Positions 41,159 through 50,459 of a DNA stretch of 64,000 bases are shown here, in pieces. Source of the stretch: Bacteriovorax sp. MedPE-SWde. GTDB lineage: Bacteria > Bdellovibrionota > Bacteriovoracia > Bacteriovoracales > Bacteriovoracaceae. The notes under the pieces were generated by a model. That model saw nothing but the letters and a program-made list of their open reading frames with translations, was not told the origin of the DNA and did not search any database. Made by a program: the position numbers and the translations under genes. Where the stretch lies: positions 1 through 64,000 of the forward strand of contig MPCU01000014.1 of NCBI GenBank assembly GCA_001874305.1, given 5' to 3'. The stretch's first letter is position 1; the number at the start of each line of letters is the position of its first letter.

Positions 41159-41842
41159 ATGAAAAAGACACTACTACTATTTATCCTCTCATTAACTTTT
41201 ACATCACAGGCCATGGCCTCTAGTTGTAGAATGATTAAGGTTCTCAATAACAAGCTTGAGGAATCAAGAGCACAGTATAGAGAACTTGAGGAAGCTGTAT
41301 TTCTTAGTGAAAAGCTTCAAGAAGCAAATTCATGGGGAGAATGGTCAACTATTACTGAATCAGAAGAAGGCGGACGCTCAATACTTACTGCTAAAGAAGT
41401 TGATATCTTATTACTTCTTGATCTACTAAATGACTCTAAAGATGGTATCTATAAAGAAATGGGATATAAGGCAGGAGTTCTTGGAACAACGGTAGCTTTT
41501 AATTTTGTTGGTGCTAGAATCATCAATAAATTACTTGCTCACGGTTATAAGGCCGGATTCATGAAGAAAATTCAAAAACTTATAATAGATGACGTAGACA
41601 ATACAAAGAAAGCACAGAAAATTAAACACCTTGCAACAGTGCTAATGCTAGCTGCGCCTGCTTATATTGGATATAAAGAGTACCAACTTTACCAATTACT
41701 GCAAGAGGCAAAGAGAAAGATCGAAGTCATTGAGGACGTTGCTGCTGATCTTCCAGAACTCGCAATTTTAGAAGAAAGAATAATCAGTGATCAACTAAGA
41801 ATTGAAGAGATTGAATCTAGGCTTGATGTAAGCTGTGAATAA
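41159..41842 (+). CDS. Secreted/membrane-associated protein, unknown, cotranscribed with 38161..41154
   Basis: Signal peptide LFILSLTFTSQAMA; start 4 nt after preceding stop; central hydrophobic segments. Confidence 0.7.
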   Translation: MKKTLLLFILSLTFTSQAMASSCRMIKVLNNKLEESRAQYRELEEAVFLSEKLQEANSWGEWSTITESEEGGRSILTAKEVDILLLLDLLNDSKDGIYKEMGYKAGVLGTTVAFNFVGARIINKLLAHGYKAGFMKKIQKLIIDDVDNTKKAQKIKHLATVLMLAAPAYIGYKEYQLYQLLQEAKRKIEVIEDVAADLPELAILEERIISDQLRIEEIESRLDVSCE

Positions 41843-41874
41843 AACCAAAATGACTGTTACCAAAATAATTATTG

Positions 41875-42897
41875 TTAACAGTCTTCAGGTACTTCATAAA
41901 CATCCTTACAAATATTCTTATATTCTATGTAGACCTCATCAGATTGACCTTCCCAGTCACTTTTAAAATCCTTAAGACATTTATATACACTCTCGCAACT
42001 AGGTCTTGAAAGCTCTTTAAGTTCAGTAATAGTATCATCAAGAACTCCATTCACGTCTCTTAGAGTCTTCTCTTCCTTATTTACATCATTAATTTGCTCG
42101 TAGGTAATATAGAGGTAAAACCCACTTATAGTGTAGCTATAGTATTTTCTAAATACTTCATACTTCTTTTTAAGATTGAGAAGACCTTGATCCTCACGAG
42201 ATAGAGCATAGTATGCATTCTTCAGCTCTGTAATATCTTTAATATGAAAGAGTGATCTTTCGGCATCAAGTCTAAAGTTTGGAAGTTTTAAAGGAGGCAT
42301 TCCAAAAATTACTGGAGAATAGGATAATAACTCTAAACCATACTTTAGGACTATAGAGAGATCTGATGCTTCACCATCTGAAAGCTTCTTCAATGCTTCA
42401 CTTGTTAAGCGGTCTCTAATCAATCTTTCTAAAGCAAAGCTCTTGCTTTGAGTTATAGACTTTATCTTTACTGATTTAGAAATATAGTTTTCTAATGAGC
42501 CTCTTAGTATAAAACGAGTAAGCTTATCTTCCCTTGTACTGTCTATCATTTGTTTATGGTAAAAAGACTTCAGTCCCTTTTGTTTCATTAAATAATTTGC
42601 AAGAGAGATATTTTCTTCATCTATAATCGTGTCTATATAGGCCAAGTAATCTTCAGTTGAGTCAAACTTATTTTGAGCGGATTCGATCTGTCCATTAGAG
42701 TACTTCTCAAGTGCTTCTTTATATTTTACGCGATTATATTTTACATCAGGTTGAAATGAGCTAAGTGCATTCTTACAGCTTCCTAAAAAATGTTCTACAA
42801 CACTTGCAGGATTACGCAAATTATAGATTGCAGGGCGAAGTTTTAAAACTCCAACCATAATAACTAAAATAGCAACAACAATACCCCATTTCTTCAT
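41875..42897 (-). CDS. N-terminally membrane-anchored protein, unknown
   Basis: N-terminal TM (WGIVVAILVIMVGVLKL); abuts the upstream methyltransferase. Confidence 0.7.
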   Translation of the reverse strand: MKKWGIVVAILVIMVGVLKLRPAIYNLRNPASVVEHFLGSCKNALSSFQPDVKYNRVKYKEALEKYSNGQIESAQNKFDSTEDYLAYIDTIIDEENISLANYLMKQKGLKSFYHKQMIDSTREDKLTRFILRGSLENYISKSVKIKSITQSKSFALERLIRDRLTSEALKKLSDGEASDLSIVLKYGLELLSYSPVIFGMPPLKLPNFRLDAERSLFHIKDITELKNAYYALSREDQGLLNLKKKYEVFRKYYSYTISGFYLYITYEQINDVNKEEKTLRDVNGVLDDTITELKELSRPSCESVYKCLKDFKSDWEGQSDEVYIEYKNICKDVYEVPEDC

Positions 42898-43730
42898 TAA
42901 AAGACCTTCGCCTTAGCTTGTATGAATGAATAATAGAAAACTGCATTAGGATCATTTGACACAGTTTTAAGTTCTGCACTTGCTTTAGCAACAGTCTCTT
43001 CATCAATATACTTTTCTTTAATTAATTGTTCACTTGCTGACAAAAGAAGCTCAGTCCAAAAGTCGATAAATTCCTTTCTCTTTCCAGGTCTTCTATTATC
43101 AAGATGCCATGTCTTAGTTTCGACTTTAATATCCTTATAGCCTTGCTGCATCAGAAGGTTTCCAAGCTTTGCTCCAATAAATGGATCCCCTTTCATGTCA
43201 TACTGGTAATCATTAAAGGCCATCCAATATTTCCATACATTTGGAGAATATGGCTCGAGAAAGAAACTTGAGTTTAGAACTTCTGTAATATATACGGTCG
43301 AACCTGGTCTACAGACTCTCCTAACTTCACTCAATGCCTTACTTGGATTTGGGACATGTTCTAATATCCAACAAAGAAAGGCACCATCAAACTTATATGA
43401 CTCAAACTCGATATCGGTCGCATCCATATTATGAAGCGTGTATCTATCTTTAGCATAAGATAACTTATCTAAACTATTCTTTGCTGAACCTAGTTGATTA
43501 TCACTTCTATCAATACAAGTAATATTCATATCGGGAAATCTTCTTAAAAGAATCTCTGTCTGAGCTCCAACACCAGAGCCTACTTCAATTAGGTTCTTAA
43601 CTTCACTAAGATTTATATCTTTGTATACAGTGTGTTCAGTGAACTGGGCCTGCTTTCTTAGACGATTTTGTTCAGTATCATCAAAGCCATGCAGATAGGG
43701 GAATTCTTCTTTCTTTATGTCATCACTCAT
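42897..43730 (-). CDS. Class I SAM-dependent methyltransferase
   Basis: NLIEVGSGVGAQTEILLRRFP, ITCIDRSDNQL, FDGAFLCWILEHVPNPSKALSEVRRVCRPG. Confidence 0.88.
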   Translation of the reverse strand: MSDDIKKEEFPYLHGFDDTEQNRLRKQAQFTEHTVYKDINLSEVKNLIEVGSGVGAQTEILLRRFPDMNITCIDRSDNQLGSAKNSLDKLSYAKDRYTLHNMDATDIEFESYKFDGAFLCWILEHVPNPSKALSEVRRVCRPGSTVYITEVLNSSFFLEPYSPNVWKYWMAFNDYQYDMKGDPFIGAKLGNLLMQQGYKDIKVETKTWHLDNRRPGKRKEFIDFWTELLLSASEQLIKEKYIDEETVAKASAELKTVSNDPNAVFYYSFIQAKAKVF

Positions 43731-43847
43731 AATTTCTCCAGCATCAGATATTGTACAACCTATCGGAATAAGGCTTAAGAATCTTATTTTTTGTGGCCAA
43801 AACGGACTATTTCGTTTAGGTATAAGACAGAAAATTAAGGAGTTAGC

Positions 43848-44423
43848 ATGAAATTAGTCTTAGGAAGTTCTTCGAAATTTAGAAAAGCACAACTTAGTCA
43901 ATTACAAATAGACTTTGATAGTTTTTCTCCCGATATAGATGAAGACTCAATTAAGACCTCGGGCCTCACACCATATGAAATCTCAAGGGAGCTAAGTCTT
44001 AAAAAAGCATATGCAGTTTTAGAAAACTTTCAAGACTCAGTGGTAATTGGAGCTGATCAAGTATTAAATTTTGAAGGTAGAATATTTTCAAAGCCAGGTA
44101 CTGAAGAGAAGGCAATTGAGCAGTTAATGGAGCTTTCAGGAAAGACCCATGAACTTATAACAAGTTATGCACTAGTTTCAAAAAATAAAGTTATTGTGGA
44201 ATCAGTGATATCTAAAATGACACTGAGAAACCTAACAAAAGAACAAATAGAAAAATATGTTAGCATTGATCAGCCTCTTTATAGCTGTGGATCTTATAAA
44301 CTAGAAACATTAGGAATCTCATTATTTGAGACTATTGAGTGCCCTGATCATTCTGCAATTATCGGACTACCTCTTATTTCTTTGACAACTAATCTATTAC
44401 AATTTGGAATCAATATATTATAG
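43848..44423 (+). CDS. Maf-like nucleoside triphosphate pyrophosphatase
   Basis: LVLGSSSKFRKAQL, VVIGADQVL, FSKPGTEEKAIEQLMELSGKTHELIT, IIGLPLISL. Confidence 0.9.
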   Translation: MKLVLGSSSKFRKAQLSQLQIDFDSFSPDIDEDSIKTSGLTPYEISRELSLKKAYAVLENFQDSVVIGADQVLNFEGRIFSKPGTEEKAIEQLMELSGKTHELITSYALVSKNKVIVESVISKMTLRNLTKEQIEKYVSIDQPLYSCGSYKLETLGISLFETIECPDHSAIIGLPLISLTTNLLQFGINIL

Positions 44424-44441
44424 GGATCCCTTAGGATCCCT
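44422..44441. terminator. Hairpin between convergent genes
   Basis: agggatcc-ctta-ggatccct perfect 8-bp stem. Confidence 0.6.
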
Positions 44442-44451
44442 CATTCTTTTT

Positions 44452-45054
44452 CTATAAATCTGCTAAACGCTTCGCTTCAATCTTTAACTCAATCTCGACT
44501 TCTTCACCAACAACAGGCCCGGCCTCAATTACATCATTCCATTTTAAACCAAAATCTGATCTATTAATTGAAGTCTTCGCCTTAAATGCAACCCTTTTAA
44601 CATCATAAGCTTCAACGGTTCCTAAGAACTTTGACTTAAGAGTAACCTCTTTTTTTACACCAGCAATTTCCAGTGTTCCAACAATATTAAATTTCTTCCC
44701 CTTAATGTCAGTAATTTTCTTAGACTTAAAAGTCACACTTGGAAATTTCTTAACATCAAAAAAGTCAGCACTTCTTAAATGCTTATCTCTTTTAGAGTTT
44801 GCTGTGTTAATAGATTTAGCGGATATTTTCACATCAACTTTTAAGCTCTTCACAGATTTTGGATTAAAATCTAATGAACCACTAAAGGCATCAAATGAGC
44901 CCTCTACAGAACTAATAACAAGGTGATCTATTTCAAAACCAACTTTAGAGTGGGCCGTATCCACAGTCCACTTCTCAGAAACTGACTTATCCTTTGCATA
45001 AGAGAAATTAAAATTCAAAGCGCATGCAACAACTAACAATAATATCTTCTTCAT
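44452..45054 (-). CDS. YceI-family periplasmic protein
   Basis: Signal peptide; WTVDTAHSKVGFEIDHL...GSFDAFSGSLDF; RDKHLRSADFFDVKKFPSVTFKSKKI. Confidence 0.92.
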   Translation of the reverse strand: MKKILLLVVACALNFNFSYAKDKSVSEKWTVDTAHSKVGFEIDHLVISSVEGSFDAFSGSLDFNPKSVKSLKVDVKISAKSINTANSKRDKHLRSADFFDVKKFPSVTFKSKKITDIKGKKFNIVGTLEIAGVKKEVTLKSKFLGTVEAYDVKRVAFKAKTSINRSDFGLKWNDVIEAGPVVGEEVEIELKIEAKRLADL

Positions 45055-45062
45055 AATATCTC

Positions 45063-45632
45063 CTATTTAAGAGAGTAGGCCTTACCTATGAGTAAACCCT
45101 TCTCAACATATATTTGTACGTGAACACCTGAAATATCAGATTCTTTAATAAGCCCTTTTCGACTTTCAAACTCTTTTGGAACTGGTACTTGATAAACAGT
45201 GTAGCGAGTCCCAACTGTATCTTTATATTGTAACTGGGCCGCTGTTACTCCCTGAATGGAACAGTACCTGGCACCAACTAAGCTCTTATCACTCGTATAT
45301 GTTGAGTTTATAATTGCAAAGTCGAGTCTTGATAATTTTGAACTGATAGCAAAGAGGTTACTAGTCTCAATCTCAGATGGCATATTCTTAATATGGTTCT
45401 TTACTACTTCATGTAGAATATTATCTTCTAATGATCTCGTGACCTGAGGGAAGCCCACAAGTACAACAGCAAACAATATAGAAAGTGTTGCAAAGCCAGT
45501 CACAAAGATATTCCAGGAAAATAAAGGCCTAGACGTTTTACCTTCCAAAGACTGGAGCTTTTCTAATCTCTCATTGGACAACTCAATTGAAGAGTAATGA
45601 TCTCTAACTTTACTTTTAAAATCATTCATCAT
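45063..45632 (-). CDS. Putative single-TM anti-sigma factor
   Basis: Overlaps ECF sigma stop by 11 nt; one TM (IFVTGFATLSILFAVVLVGF) with extracytoplasmic C-terminal domain; no obvious ZAS zinc motif. Confidence 0.6.
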   Translation of the reverse strand: MMNDFKSKVRDHYSSIELSNERLEKLQSLEGKTSRPLFSWNIFVTGFATLSILFAVVLVGFPQVTRSLEDNILHEVVKNHIKNMPSEIETSNLFAISSKLSRLDFAIINSTYTSDKSLVGARYCSIQGVTAAQLQYKDTVGTRYTVYQVPVPKEFESRKGLIKESDISGVHVQIYVEKGLLIGKAYSLK

Positions 45633-46089
45633 TACCTCCCTTGTTCAACACTTTTAGTATTCGTTTCTTAAAATTGTGAATTCTCGTTAGTATAGTTCCT
45701 TTAGAAACTTCTAACTGCTTAGCAATCTCACTGTAACTCATTCCTTCATAGGCCCAGAGAAATAAGATTTCACGTTCTTTTGAGTTACAATGATCTAAAA
45801 CAACTTTAGCATCATACTTCTCAAGACCTTGCCCAAAGTCTTCTACTTCAAGCTCAACCTCTTCATCACTAAACTCAAGTCTCGAGTCACTTCTGATAGT
45901 ATTAACATATTCATTCTTTATCATTCTCATTATGTAGCGTCGGGGATATTGAATTTCAATCTGCTCCGACTTTACTAAGAATTTCTCGATTGAGGTATGT
46001 AGTACGTCATAACCAATATTTTCACATCCACAAATAGAAATGGAATATCGATAGAGATCGTTCAACTCTCCCCTGCTAAATATATTCAT
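45622..46089 (-). CDS. ECF-type RNA polymerase sigma factor
   Basis: Region 2-like YPRRYIMRMIKNEYVNTIRSD and region 4 LDHCNSKEREILFLWAYEGMSYSEIAKQLEVSKGTILTRIHNFKKRI. Confidence 0.85.
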   Translation of the reverse strand: MNIFSRGELNDLYRYSISICGCENIGYDVLHTSIEKFLVKSEQIEIQYPRRYIMRMIKNEYVNTIRSDSRLEFSDEEVELEVEDFGQGLEKYDAKVVLDHCNSKEREILFLWAYEGMSYSEIAKQLEVSKGTILTRIHNFKKRILKVLNKGGNDE

Positions 46090-46562
46090 TTAAGACAACT
46101 CGCCGACAAGTAGGAATCCCCCTGCTCATCTTTTAAAATTGATATTGTCTCCATTATATCTTCATCTATTTCAATATTGGATAATTCTTTTTCATTTATT
46201 AACTTACCCCAAAAATCAAGTATTCCAAATGGAAGCTCAATTGATTTTGAAGATTGCTCAAACCAAAAGAAGTCTAGTTTTGCCAAATGTTTAATGTATC
46301 CCATTTCTTCGAGCTCATTTCTACTAGAGAGGTAATCTGCGAAGTCTTGTCCATACATATCAAGGTTGGGGCTTTCGGCCTTAGCAAGTCTTACAAATTG
46401 ATCTATAAAGAACTTAAAATTATCGACGCCAAGAACCTTTTCACAGGAGAGAAAGACTTTCTCAATTTGTGTAAAATGAGAATTGTAATAATTTCTCTGA
46501 TAGACATTAGTCAGATCATTAAGCTTTAAAATATCGTCATAGAATGATCTAGGCAGGTGCAT
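46086..46562 (-). CDS. DUF2063/BufC-like partner protein of MNIO
   Basis: Start at 46562 (MHLPRSFYDDI) preferred; SCEKVLGVDNFKFFIDQFVRLAKAESPNLDMYGQDFADYLSS, YIKHLAKLDFFWF pattern; overlaps MNIO stop by 14 nt. Confidence 0.7.
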   Translation of the reverse strand: MHLPRSFYDDILKLNDLTNVYQRNYYNSHFTQIEKVFLSCEKVLGVDNFKFFIDQFVRLAKAESPNLDMYGQDFADYLSSRNELEEMGYIKHLAKLDFFWFEQSSKSIELPFGILDFWGKLINEKELSNIEIDEDIMETISILKDEQGDSYLSASCLK

Positions 46563-47367
46563 AGAGCATCTCCTCGATTTGTACTCTCTCTTTGATAAAC
46601 TCTCCAAAAGTAGGAAGATTATTATCTCTCTCATATACTATTGGACAATCACCCAGAACAGCTTCGGCCCTTTTCAAGAGCGTCCTTACCGATTCATTTA
46701 CAGAACTACCATGAGTATCAACATAGATCCCATCAATAATCTCTGCACCAGCTATATGTATTTCTTTAACCCTGTCGTGATTTATTTTCTTAAGAAAATT
46801 TTCACTACAAATCCCATAGTTCATTTCATTCACCCAAATATTATTAAGATCAAAGAGAATATGACAGTCTGCCAATTCTGCGAGTTGATTAATAAACTCA
46901 TATTCCTTCATTTCGGATTCTTCAAACTGATGATAGTACGAAAGATTCTCAACAAGTATCTGCCTCTTTAAGATATTCTGAATTTCATCAATCTTATTAG
47001 CAGTAGACTTAATAATCGAGTGACTAAAAGGATGTGGAAGAAGATCATGAAAGTAGTTTCCATCTAAAGCTTGCACGCTTAAATGGTCAGAGATTTGAAA
47101 TGGATTAAACCTCTCACTTAAACTCTTTATCGAGTCTATATATTTTGAATCTATTTTGTCATCACTACATAAGTTCATTCCTACGCAGTGAAATGAAATA
47201 GGATATAACTCTCTTACCTTCTCTAGTTTTTTATGATGAGGGCCAAAGGAGAGCCAGTTATCAGCAATAACTTCTACAAAAGGAAGGTTTGGTTTCTTTT
47301 CTAGTAGCTCATCAATATAATCTAGGCGCAGATTAATACCTACGCCAGCAAGAGAGTTATCAATCAT
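46549..47367 (-). CDS. bufB: DUF692 family multinuclear non-heme iron-dependent oxidase (MNIO, BufB-like)
   Basis: AGVGINLRLDYIDELLE, SFHCVGMNL, ISDHLSV, VENLSYYHQ, LFDLNNIWVNEMNYGI, VKEIHIAGAE, VDTHGSSV, YERDNNLPTFGE. Confidence 0.9.
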   Translation of the reverse strand: MIDNSLAGVGINLRLDYIDELLEKKPNLPFVEVIADNWLSFGPHHKKLEKVRELYPISFHCVGMNLCSDDKIDSKYIDSIKSLSERFNPFQISDHLSVQALDGNYFHDLLPHPFSHSIIKSTANKIDEIQNILKRQILVENLSYYHQFEESEMKEYEFINQLAELADCHILFDLNNIWVNEMNYGICSENFLKKINHDRVKEIHIAGAEIIDGIYVDTHGSSVNESVRTLLKRAEAVLGDCPIVYERDNNLPTFGEFIKERVQIEEMLYAPA

Positions 47368-47642
47368 TACTTAATCGTTTTCTTTTTGTAGACAACACCA
47401 CCGGCGATCTTTTCACATACACCTTGAGGAACATAAACCCATTCCTTCTTATCATTGTCTTTAACTGCCTGATTTGCACAATCATGACCATTTGCTCCAC
47501 AGTCATTTGCACCTTTCTTTGCAATACCCTTACACTTTACAATAGTGTCACCGCTTTTCGCCCACTTTGGTGCTGCTTGAGCTTCACCAGTTGTTAATAC
47601 AATTCCTGCTACTGCTGCTAAAAATAATGGTGCTTTCTTCAT
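47367..47642 (-). CDS. bufA: DUF2282-like (BufA1-type) signal-peptide-bearing precursor peptide, four Cys in core
   Basis: MKKAPLFLAAVAGIVLTTGEAQA signal; core KCKGIAKKGANDCGANGHDCANQAVKDNDKKEWVYVPQGVCEKIAGG; SD ggag upstream of 47642; TAATG overlap with bufB. Confidence 0.88.
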   Translation of the reverse strand: MKKAPLFLAAVAGIVLTTGEAQAAPKWAKSGDTIVKCKGIAKKGANDCGANGHDCANQAVKDNDKKEWVYVPQGVCEKIAGGVVYKKKTIK

Positions 47643-47867
47643 AATTTTTCTCCGTGTTAAAAGCTTTCTCATATATACGACGTATCAGAGACCTAAATGA
47701 TTTTTTATTTTTTTAGGTACTTTACAAAAACGTGTCATTTCAGCCACATAGATCATTAATTCTTTTATTTATTCTGTAGATATGTGTATATCACTATCTG
47801 CTTGTTACAAAATTATTGAAAAAAGATTTAAATAGAACATGTACAAACATAGGTCTATAATCGGCCT

Positions 47868-48437
47868 ATGGAAGAAAGAAAAAGAATATCAAAAGATGAA
47901 GTAAATGAATTGCCAATGTATGAGCTTGAAAACGAAGCAGAACTGATAACATCTAAGCAAAGATGTTTAGAAGTTATCCCTGAGTTAAAGTCAGTTAGCG
48001 AGCTTGGTTTTGATACAGAAACAAGACCATCATTTAATAAAGGTGAATCTTATAGTGTATCACTTCTTCAGCTATCTACTGAAAAGAAGAATTATCTCTT
48101 TAGAATAAATAAGTTTCCTCTTATACCTGAGCTTTTAGATATATTAGAGGATGAAAATATTGTTAAAACTGGTGTTGCCATTCATGATGATATTATTCAT
48201 CTTAATAGAATTGCAAAGTTTACAGCTGGTGGCTTTATAGACGTAGCTGATCAAGCTAAGAGTAAAGGAATAATAACTTTAGGGCTTAGATCTCTAGCAG
48301 CACTTTTCCTAGATAAGAGAATATCTAAGAAGGCCAAGCTTTCAAATTGGGAGCAGCCTAAGCTTACACCTGCTCAGATCAACTATGCCGCTACAGATTC
48401 AGAAGTCAGCTTAAAACTATATAAGGCCTTAAAATAG
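47868..48437 (+). CDS. RNase D/WRN-type 3'-5' exonuclease domain protein
   Basis: LGFDTETRPSF (DxE), VKTGVAIHDDIIHL, LSNWEQPKLTPAQINYAATDSEVSLKLY. Confidence 0.9.
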   Translation: MEERKRISKDEVNELPMYELENEAELITSKQRCLEVIPELKSVSELGFDTETRPSFNKGESYSVSLLQLSTEKKNYLFRINKFPLIPELLDILEDENIVKTGVAIHDDIIHLNRIAKFTAGGFIDVADQAKSKGIITLGLRSLAALFLDKRISKKAKLSNWEQPKLTPAQINYAATDSEVSLKLYKALK

Positions 48438-49196
48438 GCCTAATGACTTATAGTTACTCGTTTTCTTATCTAGCTTAACAGTTATCTTACCCAGAGGACT
48501 CGGAAGTTCAACCTGTGTAACAACTCTTCTCTTTGGATCATAGACAATGAAACTTGGAAGCTGGTTTCTAACATGCTTAGGTGTACCAGTAGCTGGACGA
48601 ATAATTAACTTCTTCATCCCTCTTTTGTGATTGGCAATTTTTATAGAAATCTTTATTCTCGTATTTTCTAAAACAACATAGAAATCAGTATCAACCAATG
48701 TATTCATGTTGAAGAATCTAGGAAGCATTATAAAAGATGCTAAATCATAGACTTTATCAAGGTCATTGAATTCAGAAAAGTCATCTCTAATATCACGATC
48801 AATTTTTTCTACAAAATTTTCAAGCGCGTGTTCTTTATTAAGACTGCTCCCTCCTAACCCGTAGTGAGAAAATTGCCCATTAGGAGCAAAAGTAAATGTA
48901 GAGCAATCAAACTTTGAGTTCTTTGCCTTTGGGTAAGAGCAGTAACTATTATATATTGGAGTTAAGTCCACTCGATTCAAAGAGATTTGTTGAACTTCTT
49001 TCTTTAGGGCACCTAAAAGATATATTTTTGTCTCTGATTTGATCGTATAGCTAGCAACAGGTGACAGAGTTTCATGGATTTCATACTTAAGAGTTCCGCT
49101 ACCTACTAAGAACTTATTAAATTTATAAGAAAACGTGTCCGCTTGCGTGAATTGACTTGATATAAACAACACTAATAATAAGATAAGATTCTTCAT
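48429..49196 (-). CDS. DUF3108-like secreted protein
   Basis: Signal peptide; FLVGSGTLKYEIHETL..., VYDLASFIMLPRF, PKRRVVTQVELPSPLGKITVKL. Confidence 0.7.
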   Translation of the reverse strand: MKNLILLLVLFISSQFTQADTFSYKFNKFLVGSGTLKYEIHETLSPVASYTIKSETKIYLLGALKKEVQQISLNRVDLTPIYNSYCSYPKAKNSKFDCSTFTFAPNGQFSHYGLGGSSLNKEHALENFVEKIDRDIRDDFSEFNDLDKVYDLASFIMLPRFFNMNTLVDTDFYVVLENTRIKISIKIANHKRGMKKLIIRPATGTPKHVRNQLPSFIVYDPKRRVVTQVELPSPLGKITVKLDKKTSNYKSLGLF

Positions 49197-49317
49197 TTCT
49201 AATTTTTCCTAAAAAGTTTAAAGAATAGATATGCCATAGGAAGTAACTTGAAAAGATAGGCCGTAAAGTTAACAGACCTTTGACAAAGAGAAACTAATCT
49301 CTATGCTAGAATAGACT

Positions 49318-49683
49318 ATGCTTAAAAAAATTCTATTTATTAATATTCTCCTTGTAATCTTCTATTTCACTACAGAAAGGTTATTTAACTACCAAGAACG
49401 TGAAACATTGAAGTACGTAGTTATCTTATTCACTATAATTACGTTCTTTGTAGCACCATCCCTAAGCTCTAAGGCCCATGAAACTAATAATGAACAAGTT
49501 ATTGATGTTGAATTTGGTGAAGGTGAATACCATAATGACTTTTCAAGGGTAGGATCCTCCCATGACAGAAGACCGGTAAAGCCTGTAGATTTAAGCGGTG
49601 ACCCCATCATTCACGCCCGTGAAACAATAGCTGAAGACTTAAAACGCATTGGAATCGAAGAAGAAAAGGTTAATAAAGACTAA
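49318..49683 (+). CDS. Small membrane protein, unknown
   Basis: Two hydrophobic N-terminal segments. Confidence 0.6.
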   Translation: MLKKILFINILLVIFYFTTERLFNYQERETLKYVVILFTIITFFVAPSLSSKAHETNNEQVIDVEFGEGEYHNDFSRVGSSHDRRPVKPVDLSGDPIIHARETIAEDLKRIGIEEEKVNKD

Positions 49684-49693
49684 TATAGAGAAT

Positions 49694-50455
49694 CTACTTC
49701 CAGTCTTTTAATCCATATTTATTGAGAATAACCGAAAGTTCACCACTCTTTCTCAGTCTCCTAATACCTTTATCAAAAATAGAGATATATTCTTTAGAAG
49801 AGACCTTATTAGGTGAGAATGCAGCATAGATTTTTTGGTGATTTTTTGCACTGGAAGATCTTTTAATATTTTTTAGAAATTTCTTATTAGATTTGAAGAA
49901 GTAATTCGATACATACTCATTTTCAATAATGACATCTACTCTCTTTAATAAAAGTTTTTGAACTGATCTAGTAAAGACATTCTTACCTGTGATTATATCG
50001 ATTCTCTTTTCATTTTCTTTATTAGTCTTAACATATGAATCGATCTCGTCACCATAACTATAGCCTTTAGTCACACCTAATCGTACTTTCTTTAGAGAGT
50101 CTATTTTTTTATAGCGCCAATTTGATTCCTTATTAACATAGAATAGGTCTCCAGAAAAACCTAACTCTTCTACAGGAAAGAGAAAGTCCCTAGCATCGGA
50201 CTTATAAGCACCTACAATTATATCATGCTCTCCACGTCTTGCTGATTGAATTGATCGCGTCCAATTCATCAACCCGTATTTAATACTATGACCTTCTTTA
50301 GAAAATATATTTTGAAGTATTTCAATCATGTAACCTGGACGAATAGAATTAGGTTTACAGTTAATTGGGCACCAATAGTCAGACACAATAGAAATTTCTT
50401 TTGAATGTACAATTGTCGAGATCAGTATAGACAATGATAAAACTAACTTAATCAT
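49694..50455 (-). CDS. Extracellular solute-binding protein (family 3-like)
   Basis: Signal peptide; YWCPINCKPNSIRPGYMIEILQNIF; C-terminal FDKGIRRLRKSGELSVILNKYGL. Confidence 0.82.
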   Translation of the reverse strand: MIKLVLSLSILISTIVHSKEISIVSDYWCPINCKPNSIRPGYMIEILQNIFSKEGHSIKYGLMNWTRSIQSARRGEHDIIVGAYKSDARDFLFPVEELGFSGDLFYVNKESNWRYKKIDSLKKVRLGVTKGYSYGDEIDSYVKTNKENEKRIDIITGKNVFTRSVQKLLLKRVDVIIENEYVSNYFFKSNKKFLKNIKRSSSAKNHQKIYAAFSPNKVSSKEYISIFDKGIRRLRKSGELSVILNKYGLKDWK

Positions 50456-50459
50456 AGAG

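Noticed and set aside
46549-47642. Methanobactin biosynthesis (MbnABC) as an explanation for the DUF692 gene
   Set aside because: The precursor is a DUF2282-like peptide with a Sec signal and the partner is DUF2063-like rather than MbnC, which fits bufferin better
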